This document shows positions 14,619-23,111 of a stretch of DNA of 64,000 bases, piece after piece. A model generated the notes under the pieces. It was not told the DNA's origin. It saw only the letters and a program-made list of their open reading frames with translations, and made no database searches. The stretch's first letter is position 1. Each line of letters begins with the position of its first letter. A program made the position numbers and the translations under genes. Source of the DNA: JAZOTM01 sp045657625 (lineage in GTDB: Bacteria; Bacillota; Clostridia; Lachnospirales; Lachnospiraceae); assembly GCA_045657625.1 (NCBI GenBank), contig JAZOTM010000030.1:186001-250000 (forward strand), in the 5' to 3' direction.

Positions 14619-16040
14619 ATGTCAGAAATGGAAAAAAAGCCATTAAAAATAACAGAGACTGTGTTGCGTGATGCCCATCAGTCTCTGATTGCAACTAGAA
14701 TGACAACGGAACAGATGCTTCCGATTGTTGAAAAAATGGATAAAGTCGGCTATCATGCCGTAGAATGCTGGGGAGGAGCTACCTTTGATGCCAGCTTACG
14801 TTTCTTAAAAGAAGATCCATGGGATCGCTTACGTAAATTAAGAGACGGATTTAAAAACACAAAATTACAGATGTTATTCAGAGGACAGAATATCTTAGGA
14901 TATCGTCCATATGCAGATGACGTAGTAGAATATTTCGTACAGAAATCCATTGCAAACGGTATTGATATTATTCGTATCTTTGACTGCTTCAATGATTTAC
15001 GTAATCTTCAGACTGCTGTTTCTGCTTGTAATAAAGAAAAGGGACATGCGCAGGTAGCCCTTTCTTATACACTTGGGGATGCTTATACCATGGATTATTG
15101 GACAGAAATGGCCAAGAAGGTAGAAGACATGGGTGCAAATTCCCTTTGCATTAAGGATATGGCAGGACTTTTGGTACCATACGAAGCAGATCGTTTGGTT
15201 AAGACCTTAAAATCTGCAGTAGATATTCCGATTGAGTTACATACCCATTATACTTCCGGTGTAGCATCTATGACTTATTTGAAGGCAGTGGAAGCCGGCT
15301 GTGATATTATTGATACGGCAATGTCTCCATTTGCTTTGGGAACCAGCCAGCCTGCTACGGAAGTTATGGTAGAAACCTTCAAGGGTACTCCGTTTGATAC
15401 CGGTTTGGATCAGACATTACTTGCAGAAATTGCAGATTATTTCCGTCCAATGAGAGAAGAAGCATTGGCTTCCGGTCTCATGAATCCAAAGGTACTTGGT
15501 GTAAATATCAAGACCTTGCTTTATCAGGTACCGGGTGGTATGCTTAGTAACCTGATTAGCCAGTTGGCAGAGCAGGGCAAAGAAGATAAGTACGAAGAAG
15601 TACTTGCAGAAGTACCTAGAGTACGTAAGGATTTGGGAGAACCACCACTTGTTACACCTTCTTCTCAGATTGTAGGTACACAGTCTGTATTTAATGTATT
15701 GATGGGCGAAAGATATAAAGTAGCAACCAAGGAAACAAAGGCAGTATTAATGGGTCAGTATGGTCAGACTGTAAAACCATTCAATCAGGAAGTTTTGGAT
15801 AAGGTACTTTCTGAGGATGAAAAGAAACAGATTATTACCTGCAGACCTGCAGATTTAATCGAGCCTGAATTGGATAAGATTGAAGCTGAAATGAAACAGT
15901 ACAAGCAACAGGATGAAGACGTATTATCCTATGCATTATTCCCTCAGGTAGCAACTGAGTTCTTTAAATATCGTGAAGCTCAGCAAACCCAGGTAGATGC
16001 AACAATTGCAGACACAGAAAACGGAGCTTATCCGGTATAA
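14619..16040 (+). CDS. Oxaloacetate/pyruvate carboxyltransferase subunit (OadA/5S-like)
   Basis: HMG-CoA-lyase-like TIM barrel that moves CO2 between oxaloacetate/pyruvate and biotin. The 473 residues start with ITETVLRDAHQSLIATRM (metal-binding Asp18), then VECWGGATFDASLRFL, the catalytic-lysine motif CIKDMAGLL, and the metal ligands in ELHTHYTSG. The C-terminal conserved region (PGGMLSNL, TPSSQIVGTQ) is present, but there is no biotin domain: the protein stops after a short tail. That makes it like the 5S subunit of Propionibacterium transcarboxylase or PycB without its carrier. Last gene of the operon, before a terminator. Confidence 0.93.
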   Translation: MSEMEKKPLKITETVLRDAHQSLIATRMTTEQMLPIVEKMDKVGYHAVECWGGATFDASLRFLKEDPWDRLRKLRDGFKNTKLQMLFRGQNILGYRPYADDVVEYFVQKSIANGIDIIRIFDCFNDLRNLQTAVSACNKEKGHAQVALSYTLGDAYTMDYWTEMAKKVEDMGANSLCIKDMAGLLVPYEADRLVKTLKSAVDIPIELHTHYTSGVASMTYLKAVEAGCDIIDTAMSPFALGTSQPATEVMVETFKGTPFDTGLDQTLLAEIADYFRPMREEALASGLMNPKVLGVNIKTLLYQVPGGMLSNLISQLAEQGKEDKYEEVLAEVPRVRKDLGEPPLVTPSSQIVGTQSVFNVLMGERYKVATKETKAVLMGQYGQTVKPFNQEVLDKVLSEDEKKQIITCRPADLIEPELDKIEAEMKQYKQQDEDVLSYALFPQVATEFFKYREAQQTQVDATIADTENGAYPV

Positions 16041-16047
16041 CAATCAG

Positions 16048-16075
16048 ACGGTGCTACTTTGGTAGCACCGTTTTT
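16048..16075 (+). terminator. Terminator of the decarboxylase operon
   Basis: ACGGTGCTAC (16048-16057), loop TTTG, GTAGCACCGT (16062-16071), then T5. Perfect 10-bp stem. Confidence 0.93.
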
Positions 16076-16104
16076 ATATCATAGGAAATTTTTCCTTATG
16101 ATAT
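16076..16104. repeat. Dispersed palindrome, TATCATAGGAAA type, copy 1
   Basis: ATATCATAGGAAA pairs with TTTCCTTATGATAT except for a one-base bulge. A related copy lies at 51417-51450, again right after a terminator and before the next gene; both run into TATAAAA. Confidence 0.65.
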
Positions 16105-16107
16105 AAA

Positions 16108-16130
16108 AATGTCGCAAACGACATTCTTTT
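16108..16130 (+). terminator. Terminator-like GTCG hairpin before the RpiR gene
   Basis: AATGTCG (16108-16114), loop CAAA, CGACATT (16119-16125), then CTTTTT. The same ATGTCG...CGACAT core recurs in the hairpins at 51390 and 63407. It is the second terminator-like hairpin within 60 bp, so it may limit read-through into the regulator gene. Confidence 0.6.
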
Positions 16131-16148
16131 TACAAAGGAGAACCTTTT

Positions 16149-17075
16149 ATGGCAATCGAACAGAATTTGTCCAATCGCATAAATGAGAACTACAAAAAGA
16201 TGAGTAAGGGACAAAAGAAGCTGGCTACTTACATTACGGAAAATTATGACAAAGCGGCATTTTTAACTGCGGCAGAACTTGGAAAAAAAGTAGGCGTTAG
16301 CGAATCAACCGTTGTACGTTTTGCTACGTCTTTACATTATAAAGGCTATCCGGAGTTCCAAAAGGAATTGGCGGAGCAAGTAAGGAATAAATTATCAAAC
16401 GCGCAAAGAACCGAACAGGATTATGCATCCTTTACCAAATCAAAAGTATTGAATACCATGATTAAAGCGGATATTGAACGTTTGAAAAAAACCAATAATC
16501 AAATTGATGAAACGGTATTTGATGTGGCGGTAAATGTCATTTTAAACGCAAAAAAAGTATACATAGTCGGACTAAGGGCTTGCAGTCCTTTGGCTGAGTA
16601 TTTCGCTTTTTATTTACGTATGGTACGAGATGATGTGGTGTTGTTGAAGAGTACCAGTGAACAGGAAATTTTTGAACAAATGCTTCGCATCAGTGGAAAG
16701 GATTGTTTGATTGGAATCAGTTTTCCGCGTTATTCCATTCGGACATTAAAGGCAATGGAATTTGCAAACAATCGTAGCGCAAAGGTGATTTCCATTACGG
16801 ATTCGGTGCATTCTCCGATGAATTTGTATTCTTCCTGCAACTTGGTGGCATGTTGTGATACGTCGTCTATTGTGGAGTCTATGGTTGCTCCCATGAGCGT
16901 TATTAATGCGCTGATTGTGGCTATGGGTACCATTCGACATAAAGAGGTCATGAAGAATATTGACACATTGGAAAATATTTGGGAGAATTATCAAGTTTCC
17001 GGAAATGATGAGTTAGAATATATGAATGATGTGCTTCGCATGAAGTATACATCACTTGGAGATATAGATGAGTAA
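16149..17075 (+). CDS. MurR/RpiR-family transcriptional regulator
   Basis: DNA-binding regulator that senses a sugar phosphate. The 308 residues show the N-terminal RpiR helix-turn-helix (about 1-77, with FLTAAELGKKVGVSESTVVRFATSLHYKGYPEFQ) and a C-terminal SIS domain (about 125-265, with VYIVGLRACSPLAEYFAFYL and CLIGISFPRYSIRTLKAMEFA). Ligand and targets are unknown; no sugar phosphate enzyme of the usual type lies next to it. It overlaps the downstream flavoprotein by 8 bp, so the two are coupled. Ribosome site AAAGGAG at 16134-16140. Confidence 0.92.
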   Translation: MAIEQNLSNRINENYKKMSKGQKKLATYITENYDKAAFLTAAELGKKVGVSESTVVRFATSLHYKGYPEFQKELAEQVRNKLSNAQRTEQDYASFTKSKVLNTMIKADIERLKKTNNQIDETVFDVAVNVILNAKKVYIVGLRACSPLAEYFAFYLRMVRDDVVLLKSTSEQEIFEQMLRISGKDCLIGISFPRYSIRTLKAMEFANNRSAKVISITDSVHSPMNLYSSCNLVACCDTSSIVESMVAPMSVINALIVAMGTIRHKEVMKNIDTLENIWENYQVSGNDELEYMNDVLRMKYTSLGDIDE

Positions 17076-18306
17076 GAAAGTAATTGTAGTTGGTGGCGGA
17101 GCAGCCGGTATGATGGCGGCTTATGCTGCGGCAGAAAAAGGGCATCAGGTCCTTTTGTTGGAACAGAATGAAAAACTTGGAAAAAAAGTATATATCACGG
17201 GAAAAGGACGTTGTAATGTGACAAATGCCTGTGAATTAGAGGATTTTTTCCCGCAGGTATTGCGCAATGACAAGTTTTTGTATAGTGCATTTTATCAATT
17301 TACCAATCAGGATGTCATGGATTTTGTAGAGGCCTATGGGTGTCCTTTAAAAATCGAACGAGGAAATCGTGTGTTCCCGGTTTCGGATCATTCTTCGGAT
17401 GTGCTTGCTGCTTTTCGTAGGGCATTGGAAGAGAAAAAGGTGGAAGTACGTTTCTTTACAAAGGTGACGGATTTTCTGATGGAAGAGCAGAAAATACAAG
17501 GGGTAGTCACGGATAAGAATAAAAAAATCTACGGAGATGCGGTGATTTTAACAACAGGAGGATTATCTTATCCTTCCACTGGTTCAGACGGCAGTGGCAT
17601 GAGATTAGCTGAGGAATATGGACATAGCAAGAAGCCTTGCACTCCTTCTTTGGTACCGTTTAATACAAAAGAAGGCTATATTCCGAAAATGCAGGGATTG
17701 TCTTTGAAAAATGTGACTTTGCGTATTTGGGGAGAGAAAAAGAAACCCATTTACGAAGAGTTTGGAGAAATGTTGTTTACGCATTTTGGCGTAAGTGGTC
17801 CTTTGGTATTGAGCGCAAGTGCCAAGTGTAATGTTTTTTTTACGGACGGAAAAGAAAGAAAAGCAGAAATTGATTTAAAACCGGTTTTATCTGAGAAACA
17901 ATTGGATGAACGAATTTTGCGAGAGTTTTCCGCAAATCAAAATAAGCAGGTAAAAAATGTTTTAGGTAGTTTATTGCCTTCGAAAATGGTTTCTGTCATG
18001 ATGGAAGTGTGTCATTTTGAAGATGGCAAAAAAGTGCATGAAATGACAAAAGAGGATCGTATGGAGTTACTGAAAAATTTAAAGGCATTTCCATTTACCA
18101 TAATCGGACTGCGGGATTTTAAAGAAGCAATTATCACCAAGGGCGGTATTTCTGTAAAGGAAGTGGATCCTTCTACGATGGAATCCAAAAAAATCCAAGG
18201 CCTATATTTTGCAGGAGAAATCCTGGATTTAGATGCATACACAGGTGGCTATAACTTGCAGATTGCCTGGTCCACAGGACATTTGGCCGGAAGCAGTATC
18301 GAATAA
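17068..18306 (+). CDS. BaiN/HI0933-family FAD-dependent oxidoreductase
   Basis: Flavoprotein of the YhiN/HI0933 family, widely annotated as aminoacetone oxidase or BaiN. 412 residues. N-terminal FAD-binding Rossmann motif VIVVGGGAAGMMAAYAAAEKG (about 4-24), the family motif GKKVYITGKGRCNVTNA (about 38-54), a central TTGGLSYPSTGSDGSG segment and the C-terminal FAD motif GLYFAGEILDLDAYTGGYNLQIAWSTG split by conserved residues. The physiological substrate is unknown for most members, including this one. Coupled to the RpiR gene upstream and 23 bp from cmk downstream. Confidence 0.9.
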   Translation: MSKKVIVVGGGAAGMMAAYAAAEKGHQVLLLEQNEKLGKKVYITGKGRCNVTNACELEDFFPQVLRNDKFLYSAFYQFTNQDVMDFVEAYGCPLKIERGNRVFPVSDHSSDVLAAFRRALEEKKVEVRFFTKVTDFLMEEQKIQGVVTDKNKKIYGDAVILTTGGLSYPSTGSDGSGMRLAEEYGHSKKPCTPSLVPFNTKEGYIPKMQGLSLKNVTLRIWGEKKKPIYEEFGEMLFTHFGVSGPLVLSASAKCNVFFTDGKERKAEIDLKPVLSEKQLDERILREFSANQNKQVKNVLGSLLPSKMVSVMMEVCHFEDGKKVHEMTKEDRMELLKNLKAFPFTIIGLRDFKEAIITKGGISVKEVDPSTMESKKIQGLYFAGEILDLDAYTGGYNLQIAWSTGHLAGSSIE

Positions 18307-18329
18307 ATACCAGAAGGAGAACGAAGAAA

Positions 18330-18995
18330 ATGAGTATGAATATCGCAATTGACGGACCTGCAGGTGCAGGAAAAAGTACCATTGCAAAAAAGTTGGCAGG
18401 GGATTTGTCTTATATTTACGTGGACACAGGGGCTATGTATCGTGCGTTGGCTTACGATTTTTTACAAAAAGGAATCGGTTATGAGGAACAGGAAAAAATC
18501 AAAGAAGAGTTGCAGCAAGTACAAGTAACCATCGGATTCGTGGATGGAGAACAACGCGTGTTTTTGAATGACGAGGATGTGTCCGGAGAAATCCGAAAAG
18601 AAGAAGTGGGAAATATGGCTAGCCATACCAGTGTATATCCTTTTGTAAGAGAAAAATTACTATCCTTACAGAGAGAAATGGCAAAAAAATATGATGTGGT
18701 TATGGATGGAAGAGACATTGGAACCACCATTTTACCGGATGCACAGGTGAAAATTTTCTTGACAGCCAGCGTGCAGGTGAGAGCCATGAGACGTTACAAA
18801 GAATTGTTGGCAAAGGGACAGGAAGCAGATTTGGCGCAGATTGAGGCGGATATTGAAGAGCGTGATTATCGTGACAGTCACAGAGAAGTTGCGCCGTTAA
18901 AACAGGCAGAGGATGCGGTTCTATTGGATTCTTCGGATATGACGATTGAGGAAGTCGTAGAAAAAATGAAGGAAATCATAAAGGAAAAGAATTGA
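18330..18995 (+). CDS. cmk: Cytidylate kinase
   Basis: Phosphorylates CMP and dCMP with ATP. The 221 residues contain the P-loop GPAGAGKSTIAKKLA (about 8-22), YVDTGAMYRALAYDF, VVMDGRDIGTTILPDA and the lid-region motif RDYRDSHREVAPLKQAEDAVLLD. Ribosome site AAGGAGAA 12 bp upstream. The stop overlaps the ispH start (TGATG). The order cmk-ispH-rpsA is common in Clostridia. CTP supply is also relevant to the CDP-sugar cluster, but that link is only metabolic. Confidence 0.98.
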   Translation: MSMNIAIDGPAGAGKSTIAKKLAGDLSYIYVDTGAMYRALAYDFLQKGIGYEEQEKIKEELQQVQVTIGFVDGEQRVFLNDEDVSGEIRKEEVGNMASHTSVYPFVREKLLSLQREMAKKYDVVMDGRDIGTTILPDAQVKIFLTASVQVRAMRRYKELLAKGQEADLAQIEADIEERDYRDSHREVAPLKQAEDAVLLDSSDMTIEEVVEKMKEIIKEKN

Positions 18996-19855
18996 TGAAA
19001 GAATTAATTTTGGCGGAAAGCGCCGGTTTTTGTTTTGGTGTAAAAAGAGCCGTGGATACGGTGTATGACAAAATCAGAGAACATGGAGGTACTCCGATTT
19101 ATACCTATGGCCCCATCATTCACAATGAAGTGGTGGTAAAGGATTTGGAAGAACATGGGGTGACGGTTGTGAATTCCGTAGAGGAATTGTCTGAAAAGCC
19201 CGCCGGTATCATGATTATTCGTTCGCATGGAATTTCAAAAGCGGAGTATGACGCAATTGAAAATCATGGGTTTGAAATTGTGGATGCTACCTGCCCGTTT
19301 GTGAGAAAAATACACAATGCAGTGCATAAATATTCCGGAGAAGGACATCACATTGTCATCGTAGGAAACACCAATCATCCGGAGGTGGAAGGCATCAAAG
19401 GATGGTGCGATCCGGCACACACGACGGTGGTAGAGACAAAGGAGGAGGCAAGAGCCTTTTCTTTGGATGAAAAAATGCCGGTTTTAATCGTATCCCAAAC
19501 CACTTTCCCGAACATTAAATTTCAAGAATTAGTTGAAATCATTCAGGAAAAAGGTTATGATATAATTGTTTTAAATACGATCTGTAATGCAACGGAAGAG
19601 CGTCAAACAGAAGCAAGAAAAATTGCAAAAAATGTTGACGCGATGATTGTGATTGGAGGGAAAAATAGCTCTAATTCTCAAAAATTGTACGAGATTTGTA
19701 AGGACGAATGTCCGCAGACATATTTTATACAGACTCTTAACGATTTAGACGTTCCATCATTGCAGGCATATAATAAAGTTGGTATTACTGCCGGGGCATC
19801 CACCCCGCAAAATATTATTGAGGAGGTTCAAAATAATGTCAGAAATGAGTTTTGA
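18995..19855 (+). CDS. ispH: 4-hydroxy-3-methylbut-2-enyl diphosphate reductase (IspH)
   Basis: Last step of the MEP isoprenoid pathway: reduces HMBPP to IPP and DMAPP with a 4Fe-4S cluster. 286 residues. The three cluster cysteines are in GFCFGVKRAV (about residue 12), DATCPFVRKIH (about 96) and NTICNATEERQ (about 196). Catalytic histidines sit in THGI-type motif RSHGISK and in NTNHPEVEG. I use ATG 18995, which overlaps the cmk stop; a TTG one codon upstream is less likely. In many Clostridia IspH is fused to ribosomal protein S1. Here the two remain separate but overlap by 20 bp out of frame. Confidence 0.97.
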   Translation: MKELILAESAGFCFGVKRAVDTVYDKIREHGGTPIYTYGPIIHNEVVVKDLEEHGVTVVNSVEELSEKPAGIMIIRSHGISKAEYDAIENHGFEIVDATCPFVRKIHNAVHKYSGEGHHIVIVGNTNHPEVEGIKGWCDPAHTTVVETKEEARAFSLDEKMPVLIVSQTTFPNIKFQELVEIIQEKGYDIIVLNTICNATEERQTEARKIAKNVDAMIVIGGKNSSNSQKLYEICKDECPQTYFIQTLNDLDVPSLQAYNKVGITAGASTPQNIIEEVQNNVRNEF

Positions 19856-20966
19856 ACAAATGCTGGAAGAATCTTTTAAAACTATAAGAAATGGAGATAT
19901 CGTTGAGGGTACTGTAATTGATGTAAAGCCGGATGAAATCGTATTGAATATCGGTTACAAATCAGATGGTATTATTTCACGTGATAATTATACAAACGAA
20001 TCAAACGTTGACCTTACAACTGTAGTATCTGTTGGCGATACCATGTCTGCTAAGGTTATGCGTGTAAACGATGGCGACGGACAGGTGGTTCTTTCTTATA
20101 GACAGCTTGCTGCTGAAAAAGGAAGACAGCGTTTGGAAGAAGCATTCAACAATCAGGAAGTTTTAACTGCAAAGGTTACTCAGGTACTTTCCGGTGGATT
20201 GAGTGTTGTAGTCGATGAAGCAAAAGTTTTCATCCCTGCAAGTCTTGTATCAGATACATATGAAAAAGATTTAACAAAATATAATGGACAGGAAATCGAA
20301 TTTGTAATCACAGAATTCGATCCTAGAAGAAGACGTGTCATCGGTGACCGTCGTCAGCTTTTGGCTAGCAAGAAAGCTGAAGCACAGAAGGAATTATTTG
20401 CAAAATTAAAAGTTGGTGATGTAGTAGAAGGTTCTGTAAAGAACATTACAGACTTTGGTGCATTTATCGATTTGGGTGGTGTAGATGGATTGCTTCACAT
20501 CTCAGAAATGAGCTGGGGAAGAACCGAAAGCCCGAAGAAAGTATTCAAAGTTGGTGAGACTGTAAAGGTATTCATCAAGGAAATCAACGACACCAAAATT
20601 GCACTTAGCATGAAGTTCGAAGATGAAAATCCTTGGAAGGATGCAAATGTAAAATATGCAGTTGGTAATGTAGTTACCGGTAAAGTAGCTCGTATGACTG
20701 ATTTCGGTGCATTCGTTGAATTGGCAGAAGGCGTAGACGCTTTATTACATGTTTCACAGATTTCTAAAGATCATGTAGAAAAGCCATCTGATGCACTTAC
20801 TATTGGACAGGAAGTAGAAGCTAAGATTGTTGATTTCAACGAAGCAGAAAAGAAAATCAGCCTTAGTATCAAAGCATTATTCCCGGAAGAACCAAAGGAA
20901 GAATCTGATGCAGAAGTAGCAGATGTTGATATTGAAGCAGTTGCAAATGCATTAGAAGAGGAATAA
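19836..20966 (+). CDS. rpsA: 30S ribosomal protein S1 (four S1 domains)
   Basis: mRNA-binding protein of the small subunit. 376 residues with four S1 repeats, at about 15-88, 100-172, 190-265 and 277-350. The last two are closest to the consensus (DFGAFIDLGGVDGLLHISEMS, DFGAFVELAEGVDALLHVS split at conserved turns). The acidic tail ends DIEAVANALEEE. The family in Gram-negatives has six repeats; four is common in Clostridia. I place the start at ATG 19836, 9 bp after a perfect AGGAGG, inside the end of ispH. A start 57 bp upstream would add unrelated residues. Confidence 0.95.
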   Translation: MSEMSFEQMLEESFKTIRNGDIVEGTVIDVKPDEIVLNIGYKSDGIISRDNYTNESNVDLTTVVSVGDTMSAKVMRVNDGDGQVVLSYRQLAAEKGRQRLEEAFNNQEVLTAKVTQVLSGGLSVVVDEAKVFIPASLVSDTYEKDLTKYNGQEIEFVITEFDPRRRRVIGDRRQLLASKKAEAQKELFAKLKVGDVVEGSVKNITDFGAFIDLGGVDGLLHISEMSWGRTESPKKVFKVGETVKVFIKEINDTKIALSMKFEDENPWKDANVKYAVGNVVTGKVARMTDFGAFVELAEGVDALLHVSQISKDHVEKPSDALTIGQEVEAKIVDFNEAEKKISLSIKALFPEEPKEESDAEVADVDIEAVANALEEE

Positions 20967-21016
20967 ACTATAAATAGAGGGATGGGGAAGTAAAACAAAT
21001 ATTGGAGGTATCTTCG

Positions 21017-21790
21017 ATGGACAACTATGAGAAATTCCAAAAAGATGTTTATGCTTTAACCAAAATTGATTTGACTGCTTATAAAGAAAAGCAGATGCGT
21101 AGAAGAATTGATACGTTGATTTCGAAGAATAATTTAAAAACTTACGATGATTACGTTGCATTGATTAAAAAGGATAAGAGCAAATTCGAGGAATTTGTTA
21201 ATTTTCTTACCATCAACGTGTCTGAGTTTTATAGAAATCCGGAACAGTGGGAATTCATGGACAAGGAAGTAATCCCCAAATTGATTTCTACCTTCGGAAA
21301 AAATCTTCGTATTTGGAGTGCGGCTTGTTCAACAGGGGATGAGCCATATTCCTTAGTAATGGCCTTATCCCGTCATTTGCCGTTGGAAAACATCAAGATT
21401 ATTGCTACAGATATTGATAAGCAGGTATTAGAGAAAGCCAGAGTGGGACTTTACAATGCCAAGAGTATTGCTGCAGTTCCTTCTGATTTGAAAGCAAAGT
21501 ATTTCACACAGATTGGTACCTCTTATCAGATTTCTGAAGATATTAAAAAACGTGTGGAGTTCAAGGAACACAACTTGTTAAAGGATCCATATCCGACAGG
21601 TTGTCACATGATTGTATGCCGTAATGTGGTTATCTATTTCACAGAAGAGGCAAAGGATGAGATTTATAAGAAGTTCCACAAGTCCTTACAAAAGGATGGT
21701 GTGTTATTTATTGGTAGCACAGAACAGATTATGAATTATAAGGATTTGGGATATCGTAGAAACCAGTCCTTCTTTTTCCAAAAAGAATAG
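21017..21790 (+). CDS. cheR: CheR chemotaxis protein methyltransferase
   Basis: Methylates glutamates of chemoreceptors with SAM. 257 residues: N-terminal helical CheR domain (about 1-75, with KEKQMRRRIDTLI and FVNFLTINVSEFYRNPEQW), then the SAM-binding domain with IWSAACSTGDEPYSLVMAL (about 98-116), ATDID and HMIVCRNVVIYF, ending GYRRNQSFFFQKE. Start at ATG 21017 behind GGAGGT. No other chemotaxis gene is in the window. Its presence suggests a motile organism. Terminator follows. Confidence 0.97.
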   Translation: MDNYEKFQKDVYALTKIDLTAYKEKQMRRRIDTLISKNNLKTYDDYVALIKKDKSKFEEFVNFLTINVSEFYRNPEQWEFMDKEVIPKLISTFGKNLRIWSAACSTGDEPYSLVMALSRHLPLENIKIIATDIDKQVLEKARVGLYNAKSIAAVPSDLKAKYFTQIGTSYQISEDIKKRVEFKEHNLLKDPYPTGCHMIVCRNVVIYFTEEAKDEIYKKFHKSLQKDGVLFIGSTEQIMNYKDLGYRRNQSFFFQKE

Positions 21791-21792
21791 TG

Positions 21793-21829
21793 AAAATCCC
21801 GTATATTTAAAATATACGGGATTTTTTTT
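21793..21829. terminator. Bidirectional terminator between cheR and the exonuclease
   Basis: AAAATCCCGTATATT (from 21793) pairs with AATATACGGGATTTT, then T-rich. A-rich on the other side, so it serves both converging genes. The stop codon of the minus-strand gene (21807-21809) lies inside the hairpin. Confidence 0.92.
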
Positions 21830-22922
21830 GCAATAATTCATAGAAAAGTTGAGAGAAGTAAGAAGAAAAGAAATCTTGGTCGTATGCGGTAGCATCGTAT
21901 TCCAAGTAAGAGATTTTTTTCTTACTATCGGTATAGAAGACAGGGAATGTGCACTCTGAAAAAGGATTCGGCAAAAAGTAGCCGGTGTGATGCTGATAGC
22001 AATTATTTTTTGTGGCCTTTTTACGCTGACTTTTGTCTACATAGGTAGCAACACTTTTGTGAATGGCCATATCTTCCTCCGGCAAATAATAGTAGTTTTC
22101 CGGATTTGGGAAAAAGTATAATAAATCTTTTTCTTCCAAAGGAATAGAAATATGGCAAGAATCCGCTTCTAATAAAAAGTAAAAGCTTCCCTTTGAAAAG
22201 GAAATTTTTCGTGGAAAGGAAAAGGGGGGACGAAGCGTGAAAAGAAGCTCCTGTTTTTCCTTGCCGGTATAATCGGTATAAGTTTCTAAATGGTATTCCT
22301 GTAAGGAAAAATGGTTCTCGAAAAAGTAGGAATAGGCTAGGAATTGTAAGAGTTCCACCATGCCTAATACGTCTTCGTAATTATGCAAAAGTAAAAGGCG
22401 TTTGCCTTCTTCCGAAGGGTGCAGCACGTAAGCTTTGTAGACAGGAATTAATTCGCCGCCGTTCATTTTATCCTCTCTTTTGATTTCTAAGAAATGCTCC
22501 AGCGTTTTTTGTTTGCGATTTTCAAAGGAAAAATAGGTTTGATATTGACAGAATTTCTTGTAAATATCTAAATAATTCTTTTCGTCAAAATCTTCTTTTA
22601 CTTGATGTCTTTTACATTTTTCTTTTAAATAGGGCACATCAAAGCCAATGCCATTGAAGGTAATAATGGTAGTATAGTCTTTTAGAATGTCACAGAAGGT
22701 GTCTAAAATTTGTTTTTCTTCCTCCGGAGTTTCCGCAAAAAGCTGTACAACGGTATAGGTATCCTGTGAGGAACGATAGCTGTATCCGATTAAGTATAGT
22801 TGACTGGTTTTTGGAGAAAAGCCAGTGGTTTCAATATCGAAAAAGATGGCATCTTCCTGAAAGAAATGGGAAATAACCGGGGGTTTCTCTCGGAAAGAAT
22901 GGGTTGATTCTGTACGTAACAA
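21807..22922 (-). CDS. RNase H-like 3'-5' exonuclease domain protein (YprB-like)
   Basis: Predicted DEDD-type exonuclease of the RNase_H_2/YprB group. In the first half (about 20-200) are the acidic motifs FFDIETTGFS (about 27-36), TFNGIGFDVPYLKEKC (about 88-103) and HNYEDVLGMVELL (about 187-199). The C-terminal 170 residues are aromatic- and Lys-rich and match nothing I recognise. 371 residues. Start is TTG at 22922, with GAGG 10 bp upstream; an ATG at 22930 is out of frame. Nucleic-acid substrate unknown. It stands alone on the minus strand, divergent from rnfC, with a TATAAT-type -10 on the minus strand at 22987-22992. Confidence 0.82.
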   Translation of the reverse strand: MLRTESTHSFREKPPVISHFFQEDAIFFDIETTGFSPKTSQLYLIGYSYRSSQDTYTVVQLFAETPEEEKQILDTFCDILKDYTTIITFNGIGFDVPYLKEKCKRHQVKEDFDEKNYLDIYKKFCQYQTYFSFENRKQKTLEHFLEIKREDKMNGGELIPVYKAYVLHPSEEGKRLLLLHNYEDVLGMVELLQFLAYSYFFENHFSLQEYHLETYTDYTGKEKQELLFTLRPPFSFPRKISFSKGSFYFLLEADSCHISIPLEEKDLLYFFPNPENYYYLPEEDMAIHKSVATYVDKSQRKKATKNNCYQHHTGYFLPNPFSECTFPVFYTDSKKKISYLEYDATAYDQDFFSSYFSQLFYELLQKKSRIF

Positions 22923-23033
22923 GGGGTCATCCTCTTTTCTACTAATATTTTATATTTATTTTATAGTTAAATTTCAAATTTCCCTCATTATAGCACAAAC
23001 TTCTGTGATAGAAACTTCTTTCTTTTCTATATG

Positions 23034-23045
23034 TTATGGTATAAT
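23034..23045 (+). promoter_or_regulatory. Extended -10 promoter of the rnf operon
   Basis: TATAAT at 23040-23045 preceded by TGG (TGn extension). The -35 region is weak, which fits an extended -10 promoter. The leader is about 60 nt before rnfC. Confidence 0.65.
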
Positions 23046-23111
23046 TGACTTGAGATTGTATGAAAAACAAATGTGATTTATACAAAATGAACAAAGAAAG
23101 AGGGAAGAGCA

